A DNA stretch of 64,000 nucleotides from Ryuthela nishihirai (taxonomy: Eukaryota > Arthropoda > Arachnida > Araneae > Heptathelidae): positions 54,150,613 to 54,214,612 of the forward strand of contig JAWZYU010000024.1 in the NCBI GenBank assembly GCA_038380435.1, written 5' to 3'. The notes under the pieces are model-generated. The model was not told where the DNA came from, did no database searches, and worked only from the letters and a program-made list of their open reading frames with translations. Position 1 is the first letter of the stretch. The number at the start of each line of letters is the position of its first letter. This document shows positions 38,001 through 41,734 of the stretch, piece after piece. Both the position numbers and the translations under genes were made by a program.

Positions 38001-38269
38001 TTCAAAATTAAACGTAAACGAACTGATACCACCATTCGTGAAAACCACAGAGTGCGTAAACTAAGCGGAGTAATGGGCGGAGTAAAGCAGTATCATCGGT
38101 AAAGTTTTCTATAGGTAACGACTTTTCAATTAAGACAGTTCCCCGGAACTTTAAAAATGCAATATTCCTTATACAAAAGGAAAGCAAAAAAAACATTATT
38201 TATATCCTTCTTGCTGCTATAGAAACTTAGTTCTTCTAGTCATCAAAATATCCACTTACTTGACGCCAT
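492..38269 (-). CDS. PAICS: PAICS, 5' part: complete SAICAR synthetase domain in five exons (partial gene)
   Basis: Cytosolic purine enzyme; this half condenses CAIR with aspartate, using ATP, to give SAICAR. Coding exons read on the minus strand: 38269-38260, 21614-21417, 17918-17740, 10689-10482, 661-492. All junctions are GT/AG, and lengths 10+198+179+208+170 sum to 765 nt (255 codons) with no frame conflict. Visible motifs: EGKTK (residues 13-17), [10 protein letters not shown] (33-42), [16 protein letters not shown] (90-105), DMKVEFG (187-193) and [16 protein letters not shown] (203-218). The two signature regions of the SAICAR synthetase family are present. In animals the protein continues into a PurE-type AIR carboxylase domain, so the missing exons should lie left of position 1. 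Introns are about 16.6, 3.5, 7.1 and 9.8 kb. PPAT lies head to head upstream. The identification is firm; the exact N-terminus is the least certain part. Confidence 0.93.
941..2196 (+). mobile_element. Broken mariner-type transposon with both terminal repeats
   Basis: TA target duplications at 939-940 and 2197-2198 bound a 1256-bp element. The ends match as inverted repeats over about 37 bp (CAGAGTGTTCAAAAAGTCTG at left; reverse complement of the right end CAGGGTGATCAAAAAGTCTC). The plus strand keeps transposase pieces: an N-terminal helix-turn-helix part (1144-1359), the first catalytic aspartate in [20 protein letters not shown] (about 1614-1673), [11 protein letters not shown] (about 1869-1901), and a C-terminal piece from 1977. 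Frameshifts and a deletion around the third catalytic residue make it inactive. Confidence 0.85.
2199..3454. other. PAICS intron 5 sequence, nothing recognised
   Basis: AT-rich DNA with no open frame of note and no repeat that I could match elsewhere in the window. Confidence 0.5.
3455..3835 (+). repeat. Partial copy of the TTAA-flanked dispersed element
   Basis: Matches 33515-33880 in the same orientation. Shared blocks include ATAATTACTTCCAAAATC, TAATAAAATATGCATCAAAT and AAAATGGCAATTTTTA. It corresponds to the right part of the complete element at 32940-33900 but lacks the terminal repeat. It carries no protein of its own. Confidence 0.7.
3884..4265 (+). repeat. SINE-1 copy, full length
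   Basis: tRNA-like head with an A-box-like GTAGCTCAGTCGGTAG and a B-box-like GGTTCGAGTCC, then the common body (TTGAGATTTATCTCCGCAAA, CACGTTAAAGAACACGCTG) and the 3' end CTCAGAGGTAAAGCAACCCA. Same family as about a dozen other copies in the window. Confidence 0.85.
4271..6257. other. PAICS intron 5 sequence, nothing recognised but a short (AC)n
   Basis: AT-rich, no supported gene. A perfect (AC)n run lies at 5385-5407. Confidence 0.5.
5385..5407. repeat. (AC)n microsatellite
   Basis: About eleven perfect AC units. Confidence 0.9.
7023..7063. repeat. Perfect 18-bp hairpin
   Basis: The stem TTGTTGAGGGTACTCAGG pairs perfectly with 7046-7063 around a five-base loop (CCATC). It lies inside the degraded mariner. 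Confidence 0.85.
7101..7134 (+). repeat. 34-bp direct repeat, copy 1
   Basis: Matches 8177-8210 with one mismatch (core GCCACATGTAATGGAAATGG), 1076 bp apart. Origin unknown. Confidence 0.8.
8177..8210 (+). repeat. 34-bp direct repeat, copy 2
   Basis: Partner of 7101-7134, with one mismatch. The flanking sequences differ. Confidence 0.8.
8560..8970 (-). mobile_element. Penelope-like element fragment with GIY-YIG endonuclease remnant (inverted copy)
   Basis: The reverse complement aligns with the 3' part of the element at 9010-10140. On the minus strand it reads [18 protein letters not shown] then [13 protein letters not shown], the N-terminal half of a GIY-YIG nuclease, followed by stops. 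It lacks the roughly 250-bp linker that separates reverse transcriptase and nuclease in the other copy. The two fragments lie tail to tail as an inverted pair. Confidence 0.72.
9010..10140 (+). mobile_element. Penelope-like retroelement fragment: reverse transcriptase end plus GIY-YIG endonuclease
   Basis: Plus-strand pieces follow the order of a Penelope-like polyprotein. First comes [15 protein letters not shown] (9022-9066, the finger/palm GxPLS motif). Then [10 protein letters not shown] (about 9138, the YxDD catalytic box), then [20 protein letters not shown] with NIYRK (about 9220-9320, the conserved block after the catalytic box). After a linker come [17 protein letters not shown] and [11 protein letters not shown] (9803-9890), the GIY-YIG nuclease. 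Stops and frameshifts break it. The combination of this reverse transcriptase and GIY-YIG is diagnostic of the family. Confidence 0.8.
10482..10689 (-). CDS. PAICS: PAICS exon 4
   Basis: Acceptor TAATAAG and donor GTATGT. It begins [10 protein letters not shown], which directly continues the FFK end of exon 3 as in other animal PAICS proteins. It ends in [15 protein letters not shown], the second SAICAR synthetase signature. It codes residues 130-199 and leaves one base for exon 5. Confidence 0.95.
10977..11062 (-). repeat. SINE-1 3' remnant
   Basis: The reverse complement carries the diverged 3' end of SINE-1: TGACCAGGCCATTTAGCC-like block and CTCAGAGATAAAACAGCCCA. Confidence 0.65.
11390..11757 (-). 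repeat. SINE-1 copy, diverged, minus strand
   Basis: Runs from the tail (GTTGTTTTACCTATGAGTG) to the tRNA-like head (CACTACCCCAACCCTCTG region). It has several indels relative to the 51538-51930 copy. Confidence 0.78.
12105..13572 (+). mobile_element. Structurally intact mariner transposon, rosa-like (DD41D)
   Basis: 1468 bp bounded by TA duplications at 12103-12104 and 13573-13574. Its 91-bp terminal inverted repeats, 12105-12195 and 13482-13572, differ at about one position. They begin CAGGGTGATTCAAAACTTAT. One uninterrupted transposase frame fills the middle. Intact repeats and an open frame imply a recent insertion in PAICS intron 3; GC content is visibly higher than the surroundings. 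Confidence 0.95.
12301..13377 (+). CDS. Mariner transposase, 358 residues, DD41D catalytic triad
   Basis: DDE/D transposase that would cut and paste the enclosing element. The N-terminal part has paired helix-turn-helix regions, the second around residues 78-115 ([20 protein letters not shown]). The catalytic domain has D159 in FTDEASF, D250 in [10 protein letters not shown] and D292 in [13 protein letters not shown]. There are 41 residues between the last two acids. That spacing and the final aspartate fit the rosa branch of the Tc1/mariner superfamily rather than Tc1 (DD34E) or classical mariner (DD34D). It ends in NFQHLL, typical of these transposases. Length is normal and no stop or frameshift is present, so it may be active. 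The start is the first ATG after the left repeat. Confidence 0.93.
   Translation: MNCFMHQELADMHLAYGAAGESGRRARQVYEDRYPNRRILQHQMFARVHRNLHERGSLRSNMQDTGRRRLTRTVNIAEQVLQSIEDNPNTSTRAIAQQLGVSQSAVWQILHEERVHPYHLQRVQLLHPDDYPKSVEFAHWFMQKGAVDPSFPASVLFTDEASFTREGVFNTHNSHVWVYDNPHGTRSHTAQHRFAVNVWAGIIGDCLLGPYLLPPHLDGRKYLIFLETVLPTFLGAVPAHIRRDMWYQHDGAPAHSTIVARDYLNRTFGARWIGRGGPIAWPPRSPDLSPMDFFLWGAMKDHVYETPVDSEMDLVARIVAAAGIVCDMPGVFENVRRSMQWRCESCVRVNGRNFQHLL
13904..14274 (-). repeat. SINE-1 copy, full length, minus strand
   Basis: Tail at left (AGTTGGGTTGATTTACCTCT), tRNA-like head at right (GATTACAAGCCCGGCACACT, ACCGATTGAGCCATCCCCACC). Confidence 0.82.
14280..17265. other. PAICS intron 3 sequence, little recognised
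   Basis: AT-rich. A SINE-2 tail remnant lies at 16242-16293. A roughly 45-bp direct repeat (GTTTCAAGATTAAGTT and the following bases) occurs at 15636-15690 and 16528-16580. No supported gene. Confidence 0.5.
16242..16293 (+). repeat. SINE-2 3' remnant
   Basis: Carries the SINE-2 block CAGGCTCCTGTCAGACC, and ends GGTTATTTATTA. Confidence 0.65.
17270..17462 (+). repeat. SINE-2 copy, diverged
   Basis: tRNA-like head (TCCCATGGTTCAATGGTTAG, GGGTTTGAGCACTGGG), body (CAGGCTCCAGTCAGACCTC), and tail GGGATATTTATTTA. It sits about 280 bp from PAICS exon 3. Confidence 0.78.
17740..17918 (-). CDS. PAICS: PAICS exon 3
   Basis: Acceptor ATTCTAG and donor GTATTT. It encodes residues 70-129, including [20 protein letters not shown] and the PPKLETFFK segment. 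This is the most conserved block of SAICAR synthetase, carrying substrate-binding arginines and the ATGS signature. Entry phase and exit phase both match the neighbouring exons. Confidence 0.96.
18235..19107 (+). mobile_element. Broken mariner-type transposon
   Basis: Right end CACCCTG next to TA at 19108-19109 (its reverse complement begins CAGGGTGTTTCAAAAACATC). Transposase pieces on plus: [20 protein letters not shown] (about 18280), [20 protein letters not shown] (about 18430), [19 protein letters not shown] (about 18668), [20 protein letters not shown] (about 18783) and [14 protein letters not shown] (about 18921). Stops and frameshifts are present, the third catalytic residue is deleted and no left repeat is visible. 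It is related to the 941-2196 element (shared YVNSQN block). Confidence 0.82.
19350..19734 (-). repeat. Partial inverted copy of the TTAA-flanked element
   Basis: The reverse complement matches 32940-33330: a terminal CCCATCCAGAGCCCAGCCTG versus CCCTTCATGTCCAGCCTG, both after TTAA (here TTAA at 19735-19738). It lacks the other end. Confidence 0.75.
20045..20083. repeat. (AAAT)n microsatellite
   Basis: About ten AAAT units. Confidence 0.9.
20135..20499 (+). repeat. Two-copy tandem duplication, 183-bp unit
   Basis: Copies 20135-20317 and 20318-20499 share GCTAAGTGAACTGTG, CACAAAATGGAGACTGTTGC and TTTTTAAGATACACAT, with few mismatches. No coding sense was seen in it. Confidence 0.88.
21273..21351 (-). 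repeat. SINE-2 3' fragment
   Basis: Reads AATACCCCCTCAAGCAGCTG, CCACAGAGGTCTGACAGGAG and ATATGCCATAGTAG. This is the SINE-2 tail in reverse, just inside PAICS intron 2. Confidence 0.85.
21417..21614 (-). CDS. PAICS: PAICS exon 2
   Basis: Acceptor TTTTACAG precedes 21614 and donor GTAAGT follows 21417. It encodes the start of the SAICAR synthetase fold: [24 protein letters not shown] and the [12 protein letters not shown] helix, residues 4-70. A 3' fragment of SINE-2 sits about 65 bp downstream in intron 2. A decayed duplicate of this exon lies 1.3 kb upstream in gene orientation. Confidence 0.95.
22000..22755. other. PAICS intron 1 sequence, nothing recognised
   Basis: AT-rich. The longer open frames here have no similarity that I recognise. 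Confidence 0.4.
22757..22995 (-). pseudogene. PAICS: Dead duplicate of PAICS exon 2 with flanking intron
   Basis: This stretch aligns base for base with 21365-21605, the real exon 2 plus about 50 bp of intron 2, in the same orientation. It is disabled. Two bases are lost where the real exon has ATCACAG, one base is lost before TTAGATATAAG, and further bases are lost near the 5' end. The donor has changed from GTTGGTAAG to GTTAGTAAA. Similarity stops before the acceptor, so it could not be spliced as exon 2. It lies in PAICS intron 1, so a tandem duplication of the exon and later decay is the simplest reading. Confidence 0.9.
23000..24000. other. PAICS intron 1 sequence, only simple repeats
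   Basis: A (GGT)n tract at about 23044-23063, and G- and C-homopolymers at about 23323 and 23527-23540. No gene supported. Confidence 0.5.
24000..24345 (+). repeat. Diverged tandem repeat, about 148-bp unit, 2.3 copies
   Basis: The CATAGCTTGTTACTATCAGC block at 24037 recurs as CATGGCTTGTTACTTTACGC at 24184. TACGACACTCCC at 24149 recurs as TACGACATTCCC at 24299. Confidence 0.75.
25030..25660 (+). repeat. Diverged tandem repeat, units of about 280 bp
   Basis: Recurring blocks: ATATTACAATCTGCACTTTCCAAAT-like at 25121 and 25405, TGGTGGTGGAATGTG at 25242 and 25484, GTTTCCATTGGTAA at 25268 and 25511. A third, shorter unit starts near 25597. The same family reappears at 43460-43900. No protein. 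Confidence 0.7.
25700..28690. other. PAICS intron 1 sequence, nothing recognised
   Basis: AT-rich. Open frames are short and without recognised motifs. Confidence 0.4.
28694..28843 (-). repeat. SINE-2 copy, head truncated
   Basis: Reverse-strand tail (AATAAATACCTCCTCAAGCA), body (CAGCAGAAAAACGACACAAA), and a broken head ending CCGGGGCTCGAAAGC. Confidence 0.85.
29545..30065 (+). mobile_element. Non-LTR retrotransposon (LINE) 3' end, C-terminal part of ORF2
   Basis: An open stretch reads [66 protein letters not shown] and ends [15 protein letters not shown]. This is the typical tail of LINE reverse transcriptase proteins after the polymerase domain. It is followed by a short 3' end with the repeat GATGATGATGATGA (to about 30065). 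It is 5'-truncated, with no polymerase core. A second, shorter remnant of the same 3' end is at 49494-49553. Confidence 0.85.
30390..31330 (-). pseudogene. Dead Tc1-type transposase, minus strand
   Basis: Minus-strand pieces in order: an N-terminal region ([20 protein letters not shown], about 31290; [15 protein letters not shown], about 31120), then the catalytic core ([20 protein letters not shown] with [16 protein letters not shown], 30720-30593), then the C-terminus ([18 protein letters not shown], 30462-30409). The order and motifs fit a DD34E Tc1-like transposase. Frameshifts and a missing middle make it inactive. Confidence 0.82.
31441..31565. repeat. TTCGTGTTGTTCAGT repeat cluster with a perfect 16-bp inverted repeat
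   Basis: CACTGAACAACACGAA (31441-31456) pairs exactly with 31476-31491. The motif GTGTTGTTCAG then recurs about five times to 31565. Confidence 0.85.
31790..32822 (+). pseudogene. Dead Tc1-type transposase, plus strand
   Basis: Starts with an ATG at 31790 ([20 protein letters not shown]), followed by stops and frameshifts. The core reads [21 protein letters not shown] (about 32238; the usual SDES position) and [15 protein letters not shown], a decayed form of the second catalytic block. The third block survives as ...KPRSEPY with an LNP/IEN-like remnant near 32600. The C-terminus and 3' end match the remnant at 59263-59423. Inactive. It lies just after the opposed Tc1 element. Confidence 0.82.
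32940..33900. mobile_element. 961-bp TTAA-flanked non-autonomous element (piggyBac-like ends)
   Basis: TTAA at 32936-32939 and 33901-33904 bound the element. The ends are CCCTTCATGTCC and, inverted, CCCTTTCAGTGTCTG. TTAA targets with CCC-starting ends are the hallmark of piggyBac-type transposition. No transposase is encoded. Parts recur at 3455-3835 and 19350-19734, so it is a dispersed family. Confidence 0.72.
34050..34125 (-). repeat. tRNA-like SINE head remnant (third family)
   Basis: The reverse complement carries TAGTTTAGTGATCAGAACAC then TCTGGCATAAATCTGGAGAC. It resembles the better copy at 35170-35262. Confidence 0.45.
34542..34725. repeat. Long hairpin: 65-bp inverted repeat arms
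   Basis: Arm 34542-34607 (GGTTATTTTGCAGTTTGGGT...) pairs with 34661-34725 with few mismatches. The roughly 53-bp spacer contains a second partial copy of the arm start (GGTTATTTTGCAATTTGGGT at 34639). Confidence 0.88.
35170..35262 (-). repeat. tRNA-like SINE head (third family)
   Basis: The reverse complement has an A-box-like GTGGTGCAATGGTAGCGCGC and a B-box-like GGATTCAATTCC. The acceptor stem is not convincing, so I treat it as tRNA-derived, not a tRNA gene. Confidence 0.55.
35513..35885 (-). repeat. SINE-1 copy, full length, minus strand
   Basis: Tail (GTTGTTTTACCTCCGAGTGG), body (GTTCTTTAATGTGCACAGTA), and head (GGGACTCTAACCTGGGAACT, CTACCGACTGAGCCATCCCT). Confidence 0.85.
37543..37743 (+). 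repeat. SINE-2 copy, full length
   Basis: Head GCCGTCCCATGGCCGAGTGG with the B-box GAGTTCGAGCCCCGG, body CAGGCTCCTGTCAGACCTCT, and tail GAGGGGTTTTTATTTTG. It lies about 520 bp inside PAICS intron 1 from exon 1. Confidence 0.9.
37799..37957 (+). repeat. SINE-2 copy, head lost
   Basis: Starts GTGATCTAAGGGACCTGGGT with a B-box deletion, then the normal body and tail (GTGTATTTATTTTA). It is in tandem with the previous copy, about 55 bp apart. Confidence 0.85.
38260..38269 (-). CDS. PAICS: PAICS exon 1 (coding part, start codon)
   Basis: Ten coding bases, ATG GCG TCA A, followed by a consensus donor GTAAGT (38259-38254). The start has G at -3 and G at +4. One leftover base fits the phase of exon 2 exactly, giving M-A-S-S-L-K-V-G before EGKTK, a leader of normal length for the family. 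An alternative is the upstream ATG at 38354-38352 spliced at a weak donor (ACAG/GTTTAT). That also stays in frame and would give a leader about 19 residues longer. I prefer the short start because its donor is much better. Confidence 0.68.
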
Positions 38270-38387
38270 AACCAATGTATAAACCTGTAGTAACCGTCTC
38301 ACGAGTTGTCGAATTTGTCTCACACTTTACTACTTCTGAACGGCGCCCGCTCATTTTAAAAGATATAGAGCATAAACTGCGTAGAAC

Positions 38388-38393
38388 CACGTG
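38388..38393. promoter_or_regulatory. E-box CACGTG, PAICS-proximal
   Basis: Perfect CACGTG in the context ACCACGTGTTT, about 120 bp upstream of the PAICS start. This is the canonical binding core of Myc/Max and related bHLH-ZIP factors, which regulate purine synthesis genes in other animals. Function here is inferred from position only. Confidence 0.5.
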
Positions 38394-38791
38394 TTTCACA
38401 ACATGCTAAAGAGTGCTGTGGAATATAAAAACAGTACATTTAGTTTAACTGTATATCGTGCATAAAATCTCACAAGCTATTTTAAACTAATAAGTTTTTT
38501 CCAGTTATTAGATAGAACTTTAATAGTTATCAGAAATGGAAAGTGGCATGCGTATGAATACATTTATTTCGTAACATCTGCACGTTGAAACCACTTGTTG
38601 CTCTTAACGTAGTAAGAGCACAGATCTGTAAGAGCAGTTACTTTGATATAGGAGTAAGATCTTTTATGTGAAACGATATTATTAAGTCATACTTAAAGAA
38701 TCAGGAGTGTTTTTAGAGCCTCTTTAGGGAAAATATTTTTATTAATCTTACAAGTGTAGTTTTTAAGTAACTCATACATATCATTTAACAG

Positions 38792-38801
38792 CCCACGTGG
38801 G
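38792..38801. promoter_or_regulatory. E-box in a 10-bp palindrome, PPAT-proximal
   Basis: CCCACGTGGG, a perfect 10-bp palindrome with a CACGTG core, about 82 bp upstream of the PPAT start. Extended palindromic E-boxes suit symmetric bHLH-ZIP dimers. It may lie in the promoter or in the PPAT 5' UTR. Confidence 0.5.
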
Positions 38802-38882
38802 TATCATGAAAGGGATCCCAACAGTATAGTAGTAAAGGGTTCAAAGAAAAGATCAAACCTAAAGGGTTATCATAAAGAAACA

Positions 38883-39025
38883 ATGGAGTGCTCAGGAACA
38901 TCAGGAGAGAGTGAAGAGCTACGAGAAGCTTGTGGTCTTTTCGGATGTATAGCTAGCGATGAATGGCCAACGAATATGGACATTGCGCACATCATATACT
39001 TAGGTTTAGTTGCTCTACAGCATAG
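38883..39025 (+). CDS. PPAT: PPAT (glutamine PRPP amidotransferase) coding exon 1, partial gene
   Basis: First and rate-controlling enzyme of de novo purine synthesis; it makes phosphoribosylamine from PRPP and glutamine in the cytosol. The exon encodes 47 codons plus two bases. After a 16-residue leader comes C17 in the motif [16 protein letters not shown]. In the family the leader is a propeptide removed to expose this cysteine as the N-terminal nucleophile of the glutaminase domain. The exon continues to [10 protein letters not shown] and stops at donor GTATGT (39026-39031), the place where animal PPAT genes run on into GQESAGI. Later exons, with the rest of the glutaminase and the phosphoribosyltransferase domain, were looked for to the right edge and not seen. 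Confidence 0.93.
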
Positions 39026-39189
39026 GTATGTATATAAAATAACCAAAGATTTGTAGCTTGCTTAAGGTACTTAACAGGTTGATATAAAGTTTAATGTTAT
39101 GTAACTAATTTAGTCTATTTATTTCTGTGTCGTATTGTTTAGTACGATATTACACGATGCAATTTAATTTGTTTACGGTGATATGTATT

Positions 39190-39392
39190 GCCGTCCCGTG
39201 GCCGAGTGGTTAGCACGCTTGGCTACTGATTACGGGACCTGGGTTCGAACCCCAGGTAAGGCATGGATGTGTGTGTTGTTTTTCTGCTGAGGTACTGCCA
39301 TCCTCTCAGATCTTCTACTTTGGCATATAAACTGACAGGCTCCTGTCAGACCTCTGTGGCAAGCAGCTGCTTGAGGGGGTATTTATTTTTTT
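39190..39392 (+). repeat. SINE-2 copy, full length
   Basis: Complete head (GCCGTCCCGTGGCCGAGTGG, GGGTTCGAACCCCAGG), body and tail (GAGGGGGTATTTATTTTT), about 165 bp into PPAT intron 1. Confidence 0.92.
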
Positions 39393-39399
39393 ACGGTGA

Positions 39400-40370
39400 T
39401 ATGCATAATTTTTTTTCATATAATGGAACTCTGACGTCGAGTTGTGAAGGTCAGCATTTTTGGTTAATGAACTTGATCAGCAGAAGCTCACGTGCTCTTC
39501 CAAATACGTAAACATTTCTCAAGCAATTGATATAATTCAGTGATAGTTTCGGTATTGTTCTCGTACTACCGAAACCACTAATCTAGCGTATCTGAAATTT
39601 TATAAAAATTAGTGTTGAAGTGTTCCGAGTTTATATGTTTGTTTGGAGGTTAGAGATAGGATTTCTTATTTTTACGGTGATTTTTATCAAGGTAATCATC
39701 TATTAAGAGGAACTATATTTGATTTCATAAAAACTAGTTTAAAGCAGGTAAAAATACGTAATAACCATGGGTGAGAAAGTTCATAAGCCTTTTACCAGCT
39801 AATGCTTTTTTACCAGTCAATGCTTTTTACTAGAAGAATTAAAATTTTCCTCCATATTTCCGTGCATTGAATAAAAAACGCAGTATGTTATTTAAATCCC
39901 AAATGAGGATATTTGAGCCACTCAGGTTACAGAGAATTGTTTTGCAACTTAAACTGTTTTGCATCTAATGAAATAGTTGCAATTTTAAGTATTTTTTTTT
40001 CTTTTCCATTGGTATTAGAATATTTAATTTGAAATTAAAATTCCACAGCTGTTTGGAGACTAACTGAAAATTTATTTCTCATGGTAATGACCCTAAAAAA
40101 GCCACGTACAAAATAATTCTGATAAATTTATTCAATATTTTTTAAAATATATGTGATTATGGTAAATTTTATACATGATTAGAGCTAGATAGATATATAA
40201 TTCTGATTGCCTTCAGAGATCCATTATTTGAATAACTGAAAAAAAAAATGGTTGTCCTTCTGTATTGTTATAACAAAATGAATGAATATTTATTAGAACA
40301 AATTAGTTACAAATATAATTTGGATTGGTAACACATAGTATTAAGTTATCTACAACTTATTACATTTATT
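39400..40370. other. PPAT intron 1 sequence, nothing recognised
   Basis: AT-rich. One more CACGTG occurs at 39489-39494. No PPAT exon 2 (GQESAGI block) was found here. Confidence 0.5.
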
Positions 40371-40373
40371 CCA

Positions 40374-40747
40374 TTGGGGCAGGGGTGGCTCAGTTGGACG
40401 CGCCAGGCTCGTAATCTGTAGTTCCCAGGTTCGAATCCCAGCTGGGTCAGGGTTGAGATTTATCTCTGCAAAATTCTCTGCTCTGCCCATGGTCAGTGGG
40501 GGACAGCGATGAGCTTGGAAAGTCCCTCAGATGGGACATTAAGCCGTGGTCTGTGTGCAGGAGAGCCATACCCTGTGCACGTTAAAGAACACACTGGATG
40601 GCCTTGACAGGAGGCAACCATCTGTCTCCCAACGGCTGTTCCGGATCCCTTCCCCCCAACCCTCTCCGAGTCTTCATGGTTCTTGTGACCTGGTCATTTA
40701 GCCCATGGTGTGCAAAAAAAGTGTGCTCAGAGGTAAAACAACCCAAC
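40374..40747 (+). repeat. SINE-1 copy, full length
   Basis: Head GGCAGGGGTGGCTCAGTTGG, GGTTCGAATCCCAGCTGGGT, the common body, and 3' end CTCAGAGGTAAAACAACCCA. Confidence 0.9.
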
Positions 40748-40969
40748 ATTTATTCCATGAACAATTATGAAGTAAACTTCTATTGCAAATAATCAAAATT
40801 ACTATTACTAATTATTTTATGCACTATGTCACTGCAAAAAAAAAAAAAAAAATTTTATTGTTCATAGGAAATAAAGAATAGTAAATTTCAACTTCGCTTT
40901 TTCTCCAGTGTTTTCAATCTATAAGAACAAAGGCATTAATTTTTCCAACAATAAATGAACAGTACAAAT

Positions 40970-41180
40970 GCCGTCCCATGGCAGAGTGGTTAGCACACTT
41001 GGCTACTGATTTAAGGGACCTGGGTTCGAGCCCCAGGTAAGGCATGGATGTATGTGTTGTTTTTCTGCTGAGGTCCTGCCATCCTCTCAGACCTTCTACT
41101 ATGGCATATAAACTGACAGGCTCCTGTCAGACCTCTGTGGCAAGCAGCTGCTTGAGGGGGTATTTATTATTTATTTTTTT
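40970..41180 (+). repeat. SINE-2 copy, full length
   Basis: Head GCCGTCCCATGGCAGAGTGG, B-box GGGTTCGAGCCCCAGG, body and tail GGGGGTATTTATTATTTA. Confidence 0.92.
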
Positions 41181-41734
41181 ACAAATGAAATATAAAAAAA
41201 TACTTCGTAAGAGTGATTTTTGAAGTAGGTTATAAACAATAAAGCAAGATACTTCGCAGAAATAATAACCCACTAGAGTACGACTTGTTTATGGGTGTAA
41301 TATTGAATATTAATCAATTTTTCATACAATATTTACTCCTAACATATGTACAAATTATTAGTGTTTACACTAAAATCTTTAATATTAATACTTTATGCAT
41401 ATATACTTTTTCCCAATAAGTACAATCATTACAGACAAAGGTTTTTAGACACTACATCAAAAGTTAATTATTTTAATTTTGCTTTTTGGCCAATAGCAAA
41501 GATTCAATATTGTCAAAAATAAATAACTGTAATTTTACTTGTTTAAGAAAATGTTTATTGTTTGTGGTTTTAATTTCATTTGGCAAAGCATTGATAATAT
41601 ACTCGAAACAGTAATACAGACAACCCTCATAATTGGAATAATTTGTCTGAAACTATATTTTCAAAAATGAAATATTTTACATTAAAGTTTATTCAATTGC
41701 ACAATTATGCATAAAATATAAATCTTTAAAACTC

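Larger units (their letters stand above)
38270..38882. promoter_or_regulatory. Shared divergent promoter between PAICS and PPAT
   Basis: 613 bp separate the two start codons, with no other gene between. Both 5' UTRs and both promoters must fit here unless there are distant non-coding first exons. Two CACGTG E-boxes lie near the two ends. The PAICS side has a short GC-rich patch (CGGCGCCCGC at 38341-38350) in otherwise AT-rich DNA. No convincing TATA box is placed for either gene. In vertebrates PPAT and PAICS also share a bidirectional promoter. An upstream ATG at 38354-38352 (minus) would open a short overlapping reading frame if transcription starts above it. Confidence 0.75.

Noticed and set aside
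39190..39270. tRNA-Ser/Leu-like sequence that could be called a tRNA gene
   Set aside because: The head is always followed by the same roughly 130-bp body and tail in a dozen places, so it is a SINE head, not a tRNA gene.
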